In this document: piece after piece, positions 1 through 7,532 of the stretch
Layout: each line of letters begins with the position of its first letter
Position numbering within the stretch: the first letter of the stretch is position 1
DNA from: an uncultured Alcaligenaceae bacterium
GTDB lineage: Bacteria; Pseudomonadota; Gammaproteobacteria; Burkholderiales; Burkholderiaceae_B
Assembly (NCBI GenBank): GCA_937952975.1
Contig: CALFXX010000101.1
Span: 1-36,654 of the forward strand
Length of the DNA stretch: 36,654 nucleotides
Direction of reading: 5' to 3'
Made by a program: the position numbers and the translations under genes
Notes under the pieces: model-generated
Told to the model about the DNA's origin: nothing
The model's input: only the letters and a program-made list of their open reading frames with translations
Databases searched by the model: none

Positions 1-530
1 GGAACGTCATTCGTTTGAGCGAGGGCAAGAAGCCAATCAATATTGGGATTGGTCTGAATACAGATGTCGTGGTGTCGGGCAATATCGGTGCCAAAAAGCG
101 GATGGATTACACCATTATCGGTGACGGGGTGAACTTAGCCGCGCGTTTGGAGTCTGCGTGCAAACAGTACGCGGCCAAGATTTTGATCAGTGAGTTTACG
201 CAAAAGAAGTTACGCGGTACCTATCGCATGCGCGAGGTTGATTTGGTTGTCGTAAAAGGCAAAACACAACCCGTCGCAGTCTTTGAAGTACTGGATTATC
301 ACACCGAGCAGACGTTTCCGAACTTGATGGATGTTGTGAGTCATTTTAGGGACGGTATCGCGAAGTATCGGCGAGGTGAGTTTGAGTTGGCGATTAAGGC
401 CTTCGAGCAGGCGCTTGGCTTTAATCCTGACGATAAGCTCTCGCAGATTTACATCGAGCGCTGTCGTCTGTTGCAGCAACACCCTCCTGAGGGCGTGTGG
501 GATGGTGTTTGGCGGATGGAAGACAAGTAA
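1..530 (+). CDS. Class III adenylate/guanylate cyclase, C-terminal part (5' end outside window)
   Basis: The reading frame is open from the first base, so the gene starts upstream of the window. The visible part is the end of a class III nucleotide cyclase catalytic domain, which makes cAMP or cGMP from ATP or GTP. The stretch IGDGVNLAARLE (around codons 36-47 of the visible part) matches the family motif whose Asn and Arg contact the substrate and stabilise the transition state. It is followed by the usual end of the domain, with VKGKTQPVAVFEV. The last 60 or so residues look like a short TPR-type helical tail (YRRGEFELAIKAFEQAL), often seen in CHASE2 or periplasmic-sensor cyclases of proteobacteria. 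Whether an N-terminal sensor or membrane region exists cannot be seen. ATP versus GTP specificity cannot be judged. The lipoprotein gene downstream starts 67 bases later on the same strand. Confidence 0.88.
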   Translation, partial: NVIRLSEGKKPINIGIGLNTDVVVSGNIGAKKRMDYTIIGDGVNLAARLESACKQYAAKILISEFTQKKLRGTYRMREVDLVVVKGKTQPVAVFEVLDYHTEQTFPNLMDVVSHFRDGIAKYRRGEFELAIKAFEQALGFNPDDKLSQIYIERCRLLQQHPPEGVWDGVWRMEDK

Positions 531-597
531 GCGAGACAAGTAAGCGTGCCCCGATTGTGCAACAATCTAGCGTCTCGTCTCGGTATTGTGCGATCGC

Positions 598-1542
598 ATG
601 TTTGCTTGTTTTCCTAGGGTGTGTCGTTGGTTGGCGTTCAAGCACGTTGAGTGCGCCTCGCTTTTAGCCAAAATACTTGCGGGCTTGTGTCTAATCTTTA
701 GCTTATCGGGCTGTAGTTCGCTACAGATCGCCTACAACTACGCCCCTAACTATTTATCGTATCGTCTCAATGGTTATTTAAATCTGGATGAGGCGCAACG
801 GGCTGCGCTAGACCAAGAGTTTGCGCAATTTATGCAGTGGCATACCGAAGTTGTGTTGCCTGACTACACCAGCGCGCTCGAGACCTGGCGTGCGCGCGTT
901 GATCAACCGACTGTGTTTACCGCGGGCGAAGTGCTTGAGATCCAAGAACAGGTTGAGCAAGCACTTGAAGTACTCGGCCAACGTGCGGCGCACCAACTCG
1001 CTGGCATCATGGTGACGCTGACAGCAAAGCAGCGACTGCATTTACGTGAAAAATTTCAAAGCGAAAATAAAGAGTATTTTGAAGAATATCTTAAAAATCC
1101 AACAAGCGATGCGACACGTAAAGAGCGACACAAGCGCGCACTGAAGCGCTATGAGGATTGGCTCGGTAGCCTAACCGCTTCGCAGCAACTGTTGCTCATG
1201 GATTGGTCCGACAAGCGCTCGAAAGTATTTTTGGCGTGGGGTGACGAACGTGTCTTGAGGCAAGAGGCTTTATTGAACTTGTTGGCACAGCAACCAGGGC
1301 GAGACTCACTGCAAGCTGAAAACGATTTGAATGCTTATTTAGTGAGTTTAAAAATCTATCGTGAGCCCTTGCTTGCAAGCCAGCAGATGAAACTGAGGCA
1401 AGAGTGGGCTGAAGTGACCGCAGTGATTCTAAACAGCCTGACGATTGAACAAAAACGCTACCTAAAAAATAAGCTGGGCGAGTACGCGCAAGACTTCGTA
1501 AGTTTGACAACCAAGCGATTGGCTAAAAACACCGACAGATGA
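598..1542 (+). CDS. DUF6279-type lipoprotein
   Basis: The product is 314 residues and looks like an outer-membrane-directed or periplasmic lipoprotein of unknown function. A hydrophobic stretch ends in LSGC, with the lipobox Cys at residue 39 from the ATG at 598. The text after it (CSSLQIAYNYAPNYLSYRLNGYLNL) is the start I associate with the DUF6279 family. The rest is charged and probably helical. The n-region before the hydrophobic core is long and contains extra cysteines, so the true start may be later. An upstream TTG at 586 also keeps the frame open, but ATG 598 is preferred. No function is proposed. The gene ends 13 bases before a hairpin that probably terminates it. It may be co-transcribed with the cyclase gene. 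Confidence 0.75.
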   Translation: MFACFPRVCRWLAFKHVECASLLAKILAGLCLIFSLSGCSSLQIAYNYAPNYLSYRLNGYLNLDEAQRAALDQEFAQFMQWHTEVVLPDYTSALETWRARVDQPTVFTAGEVLEIQEQVEQALEVLGQRAAHQLAGIMVTLTAKQRLHLREKFQSENKEYFEEYLKNPTSDATRKERHKRALKRYEDWLGSLTASQQLLLMDWSDKRSKVFLAWGDERVLRQEALLNLLAQQPGRDSLQAENDLNAYLVSLKIYREPLLASQQMKLRQEWAEVTAVILNSLTIEQKRYLKNKLGEYAQDFVSLTTKRLAKNTDR

Positions 1543-1554
1543 AGGTGTACCACG

Positions 1555-1578
1555 CCTCCCTCGATTGATTGAGGGAGG
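1555..1578. terminator. Terminator-like hairpin between convergent genes
   Basis: CCTCCCTC and GAGGGAGG form a perfect 8-bp stem around the 8-base loop GATTGATT. It sits 12 bases after the lipoprotein stop and 42 bases from the stop of the convergent glutathione S-transferase gene, as expected for a bidirectional terminator. Only a short, imperfect T run follows on the + side (TTGT), so termination may be weak. Confidence 0.55.
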
Positions 1579-1620
1579 TTGTCCAGTGCGCATCGTTCTA
1601 GACACCTTGCGAGCGCAGTA

Positions 1621-2241
1621 TCAAGACAAAGGCAAGGTCAGTACGTTTTTAGCACCGGGGCGTGCCAGCATTTTTGCATACCAAGCTTCGATAAACGGGC
1701 GTGAGGGATGCGGGATTGGCAAGCCATACCAGCGATGCACTTCACAGGTCAGTGGGATATCGGCCATCGTCATGCTGGCACCCGCGACAAAGACATTTTT
1801 GCTCAAGTGATGTTCAAGTCGATCAAGCAGGATCTCAGTTGAGGCGATTGAGGCTTCGACCTTTTTCATGTCGCGCTCGGCCTCCGACACGCGGATCAAT
1901 TGCCAGAACGCATCGCGACCTGAGGGGCCAAAGGTGGTTTGTTGCCAGTCCATCCAACGCTCGGCATTGAAACGCTCTTGCAAATCGGTTGGATAGAGCT
2001 TGCCTTGTGAGTGCTTGGCGCACAAATAGCGCACGATGACATTGGATTCCCAAAGTACAAAGTCACCCTCAACTAAAGTGGGGACAACCGAGTTTGGATT
2101 CAGCGCAATATATTCAGGTGTTTTGACAACGCCAAACACGCCGCCCGCGTCGATGCGTTCAAAGTCAAGACCAAGCTCTTGCGCGGCATAGACTGCTTTG
2201 CGAACATTGATCGAAGTAATACGACCCCAAATTTTGAACAT
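1621..2241 (-). CDS. Glutathione S-transferase family protein
   Basis: This 206-residue cytosolic protein is expected to conjugate or use glutathione. The N-terminal thioredoxin-like half begins MFKIWGRITSINVRK, with a Ser at residue 10 or Thr at 9 where this family places its glutathione-activating residue. VVPTL supplies the cis-proline, and the following WESNVIVRYL carries the Glu-Ser pair that binds the gamma-glutamyl group. The C-terminal helical half contains the usual MTMADIPL motif. The ATG at 2241 is chosen because homology begins there. It is preceded by an AGGATAGGG-like ribosome site, and an 18-codon upstream extension (to 2295) is hydrophobic and unlike the family. The gene lies last in a co-directional run after xth and the VOC gene, separated from the latter by 94 AT-rich bases. 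The substrate is unknown. Confidence 0.9.
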   Translation of the reverse strand: MFKIWGRITSINVRKAVYAAQELGLDFERIDAGGVFGVVKTPEYIALNPNSVVPTLVEGDFVLWESNVIVRYLCAKHSQGKLYPTDLQERFNAERWMDWQQTTFGPSGRDAFWQLIRVSEAERDMKKVEASIASTEILLDRLEHHLSKNVFVAGASMTMADIPLTCEVHRWYGLPIPHPSRPFIEAWYAKMLARPGAKNVLTLPLS

Positions 2242-2335
2242 AATCCCTATCCTAAAAATAAAAAATCGTTGAATGAAAGTAACAAACGCACTCAAAACTA
2301 AGAAAACTAAAATTTGAAACGTTTAGCTGTACAAA

Positions 2336-3271
2336 TTAAGCGATGCTCATATCAATAAACTCGAGCAAGGTATTGAAGCCAGGCATTTGCACAGCGATCC
2401 GACCGGGGTGCTCGCGCCAGGCGACCGTGTGTAAACCATTTTTTTGCATACGCTTGAGCGCTTTGCGTAGCGGTGCTAGTGATGGGGTCTGTAGCGCAAT
2501 CGCGCCAAAAAAACTTGAGCGCTTGCCGCCTACGCAAGTGAGGCTACCAAAGCATTCTGCGTATTGTGCCGCAGTCACAAATACCAAGCTGTATTGCGCG
2601 CCGTGCACGCGATACTCGCCGTTTGCACCAACAACCGCGATACCACCGGCAGCCGATACATAGTGCCTGGCCTCTTGTTGAGGCGACTCGCAAACAATCA
2701 ATAGGGCGGCTAGTTTATTCACGCCATTCGGGTGCGCTTGCCACTCTTTGCGCCAGACCAATTCAGGTGTGAAATGCTTGCAGTAGTACAAACGGCCAGC
2801 GCTAAATTGACCGGGTTCAAACCGCACGGTTTCGAACCGAGCCTCAGACACAACACCCTCAAGCTCAACGGGGCGTGTAAACGCCTGCACAGGTTGTACT
2901 GCTAAGCCATTTGCTTGCAATAATTGCTGTGTATGCTTTGCATCAGAGGTTTGAAACACCAGGCCATCGATGCCGACAGGGCTCTCGAGAACCTCTTTGC
3001 GCAGCGGGCCTCCATCACTGGGCAAGCCGATTAACTCTAGATAATCGTTTTTAAACACCATGAGATGATTGATGGATCCCAGACTATGGCGACCGCGTGG
3101 CGTTAAGGTAAAGCCGAGTTGCTCAAAAATGTCGTGCGCCGCATTCATTTCAAAATGCGTATTGATCACGAGGTGATCGAGCGGCAAGGCGAGATCATTT
3201 TGCGCCGTGGCGATCTGACTCGGACGCGCGACTGGTGACTTCACTGCGATACGCTTTTGATGGTTGGTCAT
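2336..3271 (-). CDS. VOC (glyoxalase/bleomycin-resistance) superfamily protein
   Basis: The product has 311 residues. After about 28 residues of low-similarity leader, the text LALPLDHLVINT starts a glyoxalase-like fold, with HDIFEQLGFTLTPRGRHSLGS and MVFKNDYLELIG. This is typical of the Glyoxalase_3-type VOC proteins annotated as dioxygenase-like or glyoxalase-like. His in DHLV and Glu in YLELIG are plausible metal ligands. A second, more diverged module probably occupies the C-terminal half, ending FNTLLEFIDMS. The reaction and substrate are not known. The start is 6 bases after the exodeoxyribonuclease III stop, so the two genes are almost certainly co-transcribed, although a functional link is not evident. 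Confidence 0.8.
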   Translation of the reverse strand: MTNHQKRIAVKSPVARPSQIATAQNDLALPLDHLVINTHFEMNAAHDIFEQLGFTLTPRGRHSLGSINHLMVFKNDYLELIGLPSDGGPLRKEVLESPVGIDGLVFQTSDAKHTQQLLQANGLAVQPVQAFTRPVELEGVVSEARFETVRFEPGQFSAGRLYYCKHFTPELVWRKEWQAHPNGVNKLAALLIVCESPQQEARHYVSAAGGIAVVGANGEYRVHGAQYSLVFVTAAQYAECFGSLTCVGGKRSSFFGAIALQTPSLAPLRKALKRMQKNGLHTVAWREHPGRIAVQMPGFNTLLEFIDMSIA

Positions 3272-3277
3272 CTGCGC

Positions 3278-4069
3278 CTACCCCAGTGTGAGCGTGGCAA
3301 TCACGGGCGTATGGTCCGACGGCTGTTCAAGCGCTCGCGGCCCCTTGTCGATCACACAGGCGGTACAGCTTGGCACGAGTGACTCTGAGAGCAATACATG
3401 ATCAATGCGCATCCCCGCGTTACGCTTAAAACCATTCATACGGTAATCCCACCAGCTAAAGGACTTGGGTGCCTGTTCGAACAGACGAAAAGCGTCTGTG
3501 AATCCAAGAGCTAATAATGATTGAAAGGCCGCGCGTTCGGGCTCTGAGACCAGAATCTGTCCAATCCATTTTTCTGGATTGTGCACATCGGCATCGACCG
3601 GAGCGATGTTGTAATCCCCTAGCACTGCGATATTTGGGTGCTGCTGTTTTTCAGTGACCAGCCAAGCCTCAAAGGCTTTGAACCAGGCAAGCTTGTATAG
3701 ATACTTTTCGCTGCCCACTTCTTGCCCATTTGGGCAATAGGCGCTGATCACGCGAATGGTACTGTCGCCATAGGGCAGGGTGGTGGCCAAGACGCGTTGC
3801 TGCGGGTCTTCAAAGCCAGGAATATTGCGTGTGATATCAACGCCCGGTTGGCGCGAAAGCACCGCCACGCCGTTGTAGGTTTTTTGCCCTGCCCAGCCTG
3901 CGTGGTAACCAATGGCTGTAAACGCCTCAAGCGGAAACTTGTCGTGATCCAGCTTAAGCTCTTGCAGGCATAAGGCATCAACGGGATTGGCTTGTAGCCA
4001 AGTTAAGACCTGTTGCAGTCGTACTTTTAACGAATTGACGTTCCAGGTGGCAAGTTGCAGGGTCGGCAT
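3278..4069 (-). CDS. xth: Exodeoxyribonuclease III (AP endonuclease)
   Basis: This 263-residue enzyme belongs to the exonuclease III family. It cleaves DNA at abasic sites and removes 3' blocking groups or nucleotides during base excision repair. The family signature is complete: ATWNVNS at residues 7-13 (Asn10), QELK with the metal-binding Glu37, GDYN at 151-154 (Asp152, Asn154), SWWDYR, RIDHVL, and PSDHTPV with the catalytic Asp252-His253 pair. Its length matches bacterial XthA. The gene is 176 bases downstream of alr on the same strand and 6 bases upstream of the VOC gene. No strong terminator was seen between alr and xth, so read-through is possible. Confidence 0.96.
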   Translation of the reverse strand: MPTLQLATWNVNSLKVRLQQVLTWLQANPVDALCLQELKLDHDKFPLEAFTAIGYHAGWAGQKTYNGVAVLSRQPGVDITRNIPGFEDPQQRVLATTLPYGDSTIRVISAYCPNGQEVGSEKYLYKLAWFKAFEAWLVTEKQQHPNIAVLGDYNIAPVDADVHNPEKWIGQILVSEPERAAFQSLLALGFTDAFRLFEQAPKSFSWWDYRMNGFKRNAGMRIDHVLLSESLVPSCTACVIDKGPRALEQPSDHTPVIATLTLG

Positions 4070-4245
4070 AAGTCATCAAGTCTTGTGAGTTTGCCGAATT
4101 ATCCCATTACCGCAGCGTAAATGTGCGTAAAGTGCCTTGACTGGGCCCCACCTATCAAGTCATGCGTTCATTTTCTTTGGGTGAAAGCGATCAAGCGCTC
4201 GCGCAATAAAACGCTTGGCGGCCGAAATCTGACGACAGAATGAGG

Positions 4246-5349
4246 TCAGTCTGTATAAACCCTGGGCACGCGCTTGACGTTGCACAGCAACTCGTAGGAA
4301 ATGGTGCCGGCTTGTTGGGCAACGAGGTTGATGTCGATTTGCTTGCCCCAGCACTCGACAGGGCTGCCGATACTTGCCTGAGGTAGATCTGTGAGGTCGA
4401 CCGTGAGCATGTCCATCGAGACGCGGCCGATAGTACGGGTGAGTACACCACCCACTGCGATCGGGGTGCCAGTTGGAGCGACTCTGGGGTATCCATCTGC
4501 ATAGCCGATTGCAACCAAGCCAACGCGCACCGGAGTCGTTGCGACAAAGGTGCCACCGTAGCCTAAGGCCTCGCCCGGTTCGAGCGTTCGGATGGCAAAG
4601 ACTTCGCTCATTAACGTCATCACTGGGGTGAGCGTGTAGGGCTGGGCTTGCGAGTGGTCGGCACCCAGTGGTGAGGGATCAAGTGGTAAGGGATCGGCCC
4701 CATAAAGCAAGATACCCGGCCGAGCCCAAGTGCCGCGTGCAGTCGGCCAGGCCAGAACTGCGCCCGAGTTGCTTAGGCTGCGCGCGCCGGGCAAACCAGC
4801 CGTGGCCTCTTGAAAGGCAGTGATTTGTTTTGCCGTGGCGTCACTGTCGGGTTCATCCGCGCGAGCAAAGTGCGTCATGAGGGTAATCGAGGCGACCGAG
4901 GGGCACGCTTCAAGGCGTTCGTAGGCCGCCTGAACCGCGTCAAGTGCAAAGCCGGCGCGATGCATGCCCGAATCTACCTTGAGCCACACGTGCATGCTGT
5001 GGGCGTCTACAGCTGCCGTTTCAAGGGCACGTAACTGAGACTCTTGATGGATGACCACCCAAAGGTTTGATTTGTACGCCGCAAGAAGTTCTTCTGGATC
5101 AAAGCAGCCTTCAAGTACCAAAATAGGCTTGGTGATGCCCGCCTCGCGCAGTTCGAAGGCTTCAGTGGCGAAAGCCACTGCAAAGCCATCGGCGATCTCA
5201 GCAAGGGCTTGCGCGCAGGGTACAGCGCCGTGCCCGTAGGCATTGGCCTTCACGACCGCTAACGCCCGCCCACCATGCAGGTTGCGGGCGGTGAGATAGT
5301 TTGAACGCAGAGCGGCGAGATCTATAAGGGCTTTTGAAGGGCGTGTCAT
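4246..5349 (-). CDS. alr: Alanine racemase (DadX-like by context)
   Basis: This 367-residue PLP enzyme interconverts L- and D-alanine in the cytosol. The PLP lysine is Lys34 in AVVKANAYGHG, and the second catalytic base is the Tyr of GYADGYPR. The ARPGILLYGADP and RVSMDM stretches are also typical. Length matches Alr/DadX. ATG 5349 is used. The preceding codon is GTG, and an in-frame TGA three codons further up excludes a longer protein. No Shine-Dalgarno sequence precedes it: the region is a T-rich three-copy repeat, which is odd. dadA lies 210 bases upstream on the same strand, the dadA-dadX order known from enteric bacteria. This suggests the catabolic racemase, but whether the genome has another alr is unknown. 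Confidence 0.95.
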   Translation of the reverse strand: MTRPSKALIDLAALRSNYLTARNLHGGRALAVVKANAYGHGAVPCAQALAEIADGFAVAFATEAFELREAGITKPILVLEGCFDPEELLAAYKSNLWVVIHQESQLRALETAAVDAHSMHVWLKVDSGMHRAGFALDAVQAAYERLEACPSVASITLMTHFARADEPDSDATAKQITAFQEATAGLPGARSLSNSGAVLAWPTARGTWARPGILLYGADPLPLDPSPLGADHSQAQPYTLTPVMTLMSEVFAIRTLEPGEALGYGGTFVATTPVRVGLVAIGYADGYPRVAPTGTPIAVGGVLTRTIGRVSMDMLTVDLTDLPQASIGSPVECWGKQIDINLVAQQAGTISYELLCNVKRVPRVYTD

Positions 5350-5379
5350 CACAAAAAATCACAAAAAATCACAAAAAAT
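5348..5379. repeat. Three-copy 10-bp tandem repeat at the alr start
   Basis: The + strand reads three consecutive copies of ATCACAAAAA (5348-5377), followed by AT. On the alr (-) strand this is a T-rich tract with TTTTTTGTGAT repeated directly upstream of and touching the ATG. It replaces the normal ribosome-binding site. The unit is not a multiple of three but lies outside the coding region, so copy-number change would alter spacing or leader structure rather than frame. Confidence 0.85.
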
Positions 5380-5451
5380 AGTGGCTAGTAACGCTGTACG
5401 TATAGTTGTAACGCAGAATCGGCCCGAGGCAACAAAGCTTGAGCTTGCATC

Positions 5452-5507
5452 CTAGTTCTGGTCGATGAGCTGTAGTCTATGAGCTCTGCTCGATGATCTA
5501 GAACTAG
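5452..5507. repeat. Hairpin-flanked 14-bp-period repeat in the dadA-alr spacer
   Basis: Three imperfect copies of a unit beginning TCGATGAGCT start at 5462, 5476 and 5490 (TCGATGAGCT, TCTATGAGCT, TCGATGATCT), exactly 14 bp apart. They are bracketed by a perfect 8-bp inverted repeat, CTAGTTCT (5452-5459) and AGAACTAG (5500-5507). No T-tract follows on either strand, so it is not a normal intrinsic terminator. It may be a REP/MITE-like unit, an RNA stem that stabilises the dadA message, or chance duplication. Confidence 0.6.
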
Positions 5508-5559
5508 AGGGTTGCCCAGCCTCCGTCATGCCGCGCGCATTCACAATATATTCTGAAAA

Positions 5560-6852
5560 TTAAGCCGGTACTGAAGTGGGTTGTTGCAAGAGCGGCTGAC
5601 CCGTTGTTGTGTAGCGACTGATTGCCAGGCCGTCAGTGCTGATTTCTGGGCGCTGGCCCGTGACAAGGTCAGCGATCAACTTGCCAGAGCCGCAGGCCAT
5701 GGTCCAGCCGAGTGTGCCATGCCCTGTATTTAAAAACAGATTGTTAAAGGGTGTCGCACCAATAATCGGCGTGCTGTCTGGCGTCATGGGCCGCAGACCC
5801 GTCCAGAATGTTGCGGCCTTTACGTCGCCACCGGGAAAGAGCTCGCTGACTACTTTTTCGAGTGTGGCCCGACGTTGTGGCTTGAGGCTTAAGTCAAAGC
5901 CACTGAGTTCAGCCATGCCGCCAACACGAATTCTGTTATTGAAACGCGTGACAGCGACTTTGTAGGTTTCATCCAAAACAGTAGATTGCGGCGCAAGAGA
6001 TTCATCAATTAATGGCACCGTGAGCGAATAGCCTTTCACTGGATAAACAGGAAGGTCGAGGTTCAAGGGTGCGAGCAAATCGCGCGTGTAACTGCCGAAC
6101 GCCAACACGTAGCGATCAGCCTTTAAGACGTCTTGGCCGATGCGTACGCCGGTAATTTGACCGCCGTCAGTCAGTAATCCATCAACGGGAGTGTTGTACT
6201 GAAACTTGACGCCCAACCCCTGCGCCAGCGCGGCCAACCGTGTTGTAAAGAGCTGGCAGTCGCCGGTCTCGTCATTGGGTAGGCGCAACCCTCCGGTGAG
6301 CCCCTGGGCAAGTCGCAGGCCGGGTTCAGCCGCAGTGAGTTGCGCTGCGCCGAGCAGTTCGTAGGGCACGCCACACTCTTCGAGCACTTTAATATCGCGC
6401 TGAACGGCATCCATTTGGGCCTGAGTGCGAAACAGCTGCAAGGTGCCTCCGCAGCGTTGTTCATACTGGATGCCAGTGTCTGCACGCAAAGTGTCGAGGC
6501 AATGGCGACTGTATTCGGCTACGCGCATCATGCGTTCTTTATTGAGTTCATAGCGGCTGGCGGTGCAGTTGCGCAACATGCTCGCCATCCAACGCAGCTG
6601 CCAAAGGCTGCCGTCGAGCTTGATCGCCAAGGGTGAGTGCTTGGTAAACATCCATTTAAAGGCTTTAAAAGGGATGCCTGGGGCTGCCCACGGCGTTGAG
6701 TAGCCCGGTGAGATTTGCCCCGCGTTGGCAAAGCTGGTTTCGTTGGCGACACAGCCTTGGCGATCGATGACCGTGACCTCGGCACCCGCACGTGCGAGGT
6801 AATACGCACTGGTTGTACCAATCACGCCTGCACCTAAAACGATTACTTTCAT
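5560..6852 (-). CDS. dadA: D-amino acid dehydrogenase (small subunit family)
   Basis: This 430-residue flavoprotein oxidises D-alanine and other D-amino acids to 2-oxo acids, passing electrons to the respiratory chain at the inner face of the membrane. The FAD-binding motif VLGAGVIGTTSAYYL lies at residues 5-19, ending in an Asp-containing strand (VTVIDRQ). The family stretches ANAGQISPGYSTPWAAPG, GGLRLPNDETGDC and LNTGHGTLGWTMACGSG are all present, and the length agrees with DadA. An SD-like CAGGGA lies 7 bases before the ATG. The downstream neighbour on the same strand is alanine racemase, so together they would convert L-alanine to pyruvate through D-alanine. Upstream is a 343-bp divergent region shared with the cold-shock gene. 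It contains phased half-sites that could bind an Lrp-family regulator. Confidence 0.96.
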   Translation of the reverse strand: MKVIVLGAGVIGTTSAYYLARAGAEVTVIDRQGCVANETSFANAGQISPGYSTPWAAPGIPFKAFKWMFTKHSPLAIKLDGSLWQLRWMASMLRNCTASRYELNKERMMRVAEYSRHCLDTLRADTGIQYEQRCGGTLQLFRTQAQMDAVQRDIKVLEECGVPYELLGAAQLTAAEPGLRLAQGLTGGLRLPNDETGDCQLFTTRLAALAQGLGVKFQYNTPVDGLLTDGGQITGVRIGQDVLKADRYVLAFGSYTRDLLAPLNLDLPVYPVKGYSLTVPLIDESLAPQSTVLDETYKVAVTRFNNRIRVGGMAELSGFDLSLKPQRRATLEKVVSELFPGGDVKAATFWTGLRPMTPDSTPIIGATPFNNLFLNTGHGTLGWTMACGSGKLIADLVTGQRPEISTDGLAISRYTTTGQPLLQQPTSVPA

Positions 6853-6916
6853 TGCGGTATCCCTGTTGTTCAGCCAATACTGAAAGTGTAGGGATAGTTA
6901 CCTAGTGTTTTTTTTT

Positions 6917-6944
6917 GAAATTGAGGGAATTTCTTAGAGAAATC
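6917..6944. promoter_or_regulatory. Phased half-sites upstream of dadA (candidate Lrp-type operator)
   Basis: Three 6-bp half-sites are spaced 11 bp apart: GAAATT (6917-6922), AATTTC (6928-6933) and GAAATC (6939-6944), each separated by 5 bases. The first pair is a perfect inverted repeat. The second pair forms ATTTC-N5-GAAAT. One helical turn between sites of alternating orientation suits a cooperatively binding regulator. dad genes are known to be controlled by Lrp-type proteins in other bacteria, so that assignment is inference. The rest of the 6853-7026 spacer is A/T-rich with long T runs and no open frame. Confidence 0.4.
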
Positions 6945-7026
6945 ACTTTTTTTGTTGCTTTCATACCCAAAATGTAGAGAAAACCACAATTTCAGCGATT
7001 TAAGGGCAAAAAACCGTTGTAAGTGT

Positions 7027-7055
7027 TTGACTCTAGAGCACTTCACCTCTACACT
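7027..7055 (+). promoter_or_regulatory. Sigma-70 promoter of the cold-shock gene
   Basis: TTGACT (7027-7032) and TACACT (7050-7055) are separated by exactly 17 bp. They match the -35 and -10 consensus at five of six and four of six positions. Transcription would start near 7062, leaving about 134 bases of untranslated leader before the ATG at 7196. Confidence 0.55.
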
Positions 7056-7061
7056 TTGCCT

Positions 7062-7195
7062 GCAAGATTCTCAAGCGACGCGGTTTTTGTCCCTAGTCGG
7101 TCGCCCTTAGTGGTAATCAGTGGTGTCTATCCCTTCCTTGACCATCTAGCACGTTGGGCGTTTTTGCCCGTTATTTATCTATCAAGGAAGTTGAA
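7062..7195 (+). promoter_or_regulatory. Long 5' leader of the cold-shock mRNA
   Basis: No supported open frame occupies this stretch. Leaders of this length are known to act as temperature-sensing or stability elements in cspA-type genes. Visible structure includes GGGC-GTTTTT-GCCC (about 7155-7168) shortly before the ribosome site AAGGAAG (7184-7190). The 5' end depends on the predicted promoter. Thermosensing is inferred from the family, not seen. Confidence 0.4.
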
Positions 7196-7399
7196 ATGGC
7201 AACTGGTGTCGTGAAGTGGTTCAATGCCGAAAAAGGTTATGGTTTTATTATGCCTGACGGCGGCGGCAAAGATCTGTTCGCTCACTATTCTGAAATTCGC
7301 TCGAGCGGTTACAAAACTCTCGAAGAAAACCAGAAAGTTAGCTTTGAAATTGGTCAGGGCGCTAAAGGCCCATCAGCTACCAACATTCAAGTGCTGTAA
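7196..7399 (+). CDS. Cold-shock domain protein (CspA family)
   Basis: This 67-residue single cold-shock domain protein is expected to bind single-stranded RNA or DNA and act as an RNA chaperone. RNP1 is present as KGYGFI (residues 13-18). RNP2 is present as LFAHYS, a slight variant of the usual VFVHFS. The start MATGVVKWFNAEKGYG is canonical, and AAGGAAG lies 5 bases before the ATG, so an in-frame upstream start at 7154 is rejected. A strong promoter, long leader and intrinsic terminator define a single-gene unit. The sequence does not show which Csp paralogue it is or whether it is cold-induced. Confidence 0.96.
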   Translation: MATGVVKWFNAEKGYGFIMPDGGGKDLFAHYSEIRSSGYKTLEENQKVSFEIGQGAKGPSATNIQVL

Positions 7400-7443
7400 T
7401 TCTTTACTGACCTTGTCTGCCTCGGCAGGCGGTCTGTAACTAA

Positions 7444-7477
7444 GCCCTGTATCGCTTTTGTGATGCAGGGTTTTTTT
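7444..7477 (+). terminator. Intrinsic terminator of the cold-shock gene
   Basis: CCCTGTATC pairs with GATGCAGGG (9 bp with one G-U) around a short T-rich loop. Seven T residues follow at 7471-7477. It lies 45 bases after the stop codon, and a smaller CTGCC-TC-GGCAG hairpin precedes it. Confidence 0.85.
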
Positions 7478-7532
7478 CTGCTTGTTTTTTATTCGTTCTT
7501 ATTCGTTATTAATCGTTCAAGGTATGACTCAA

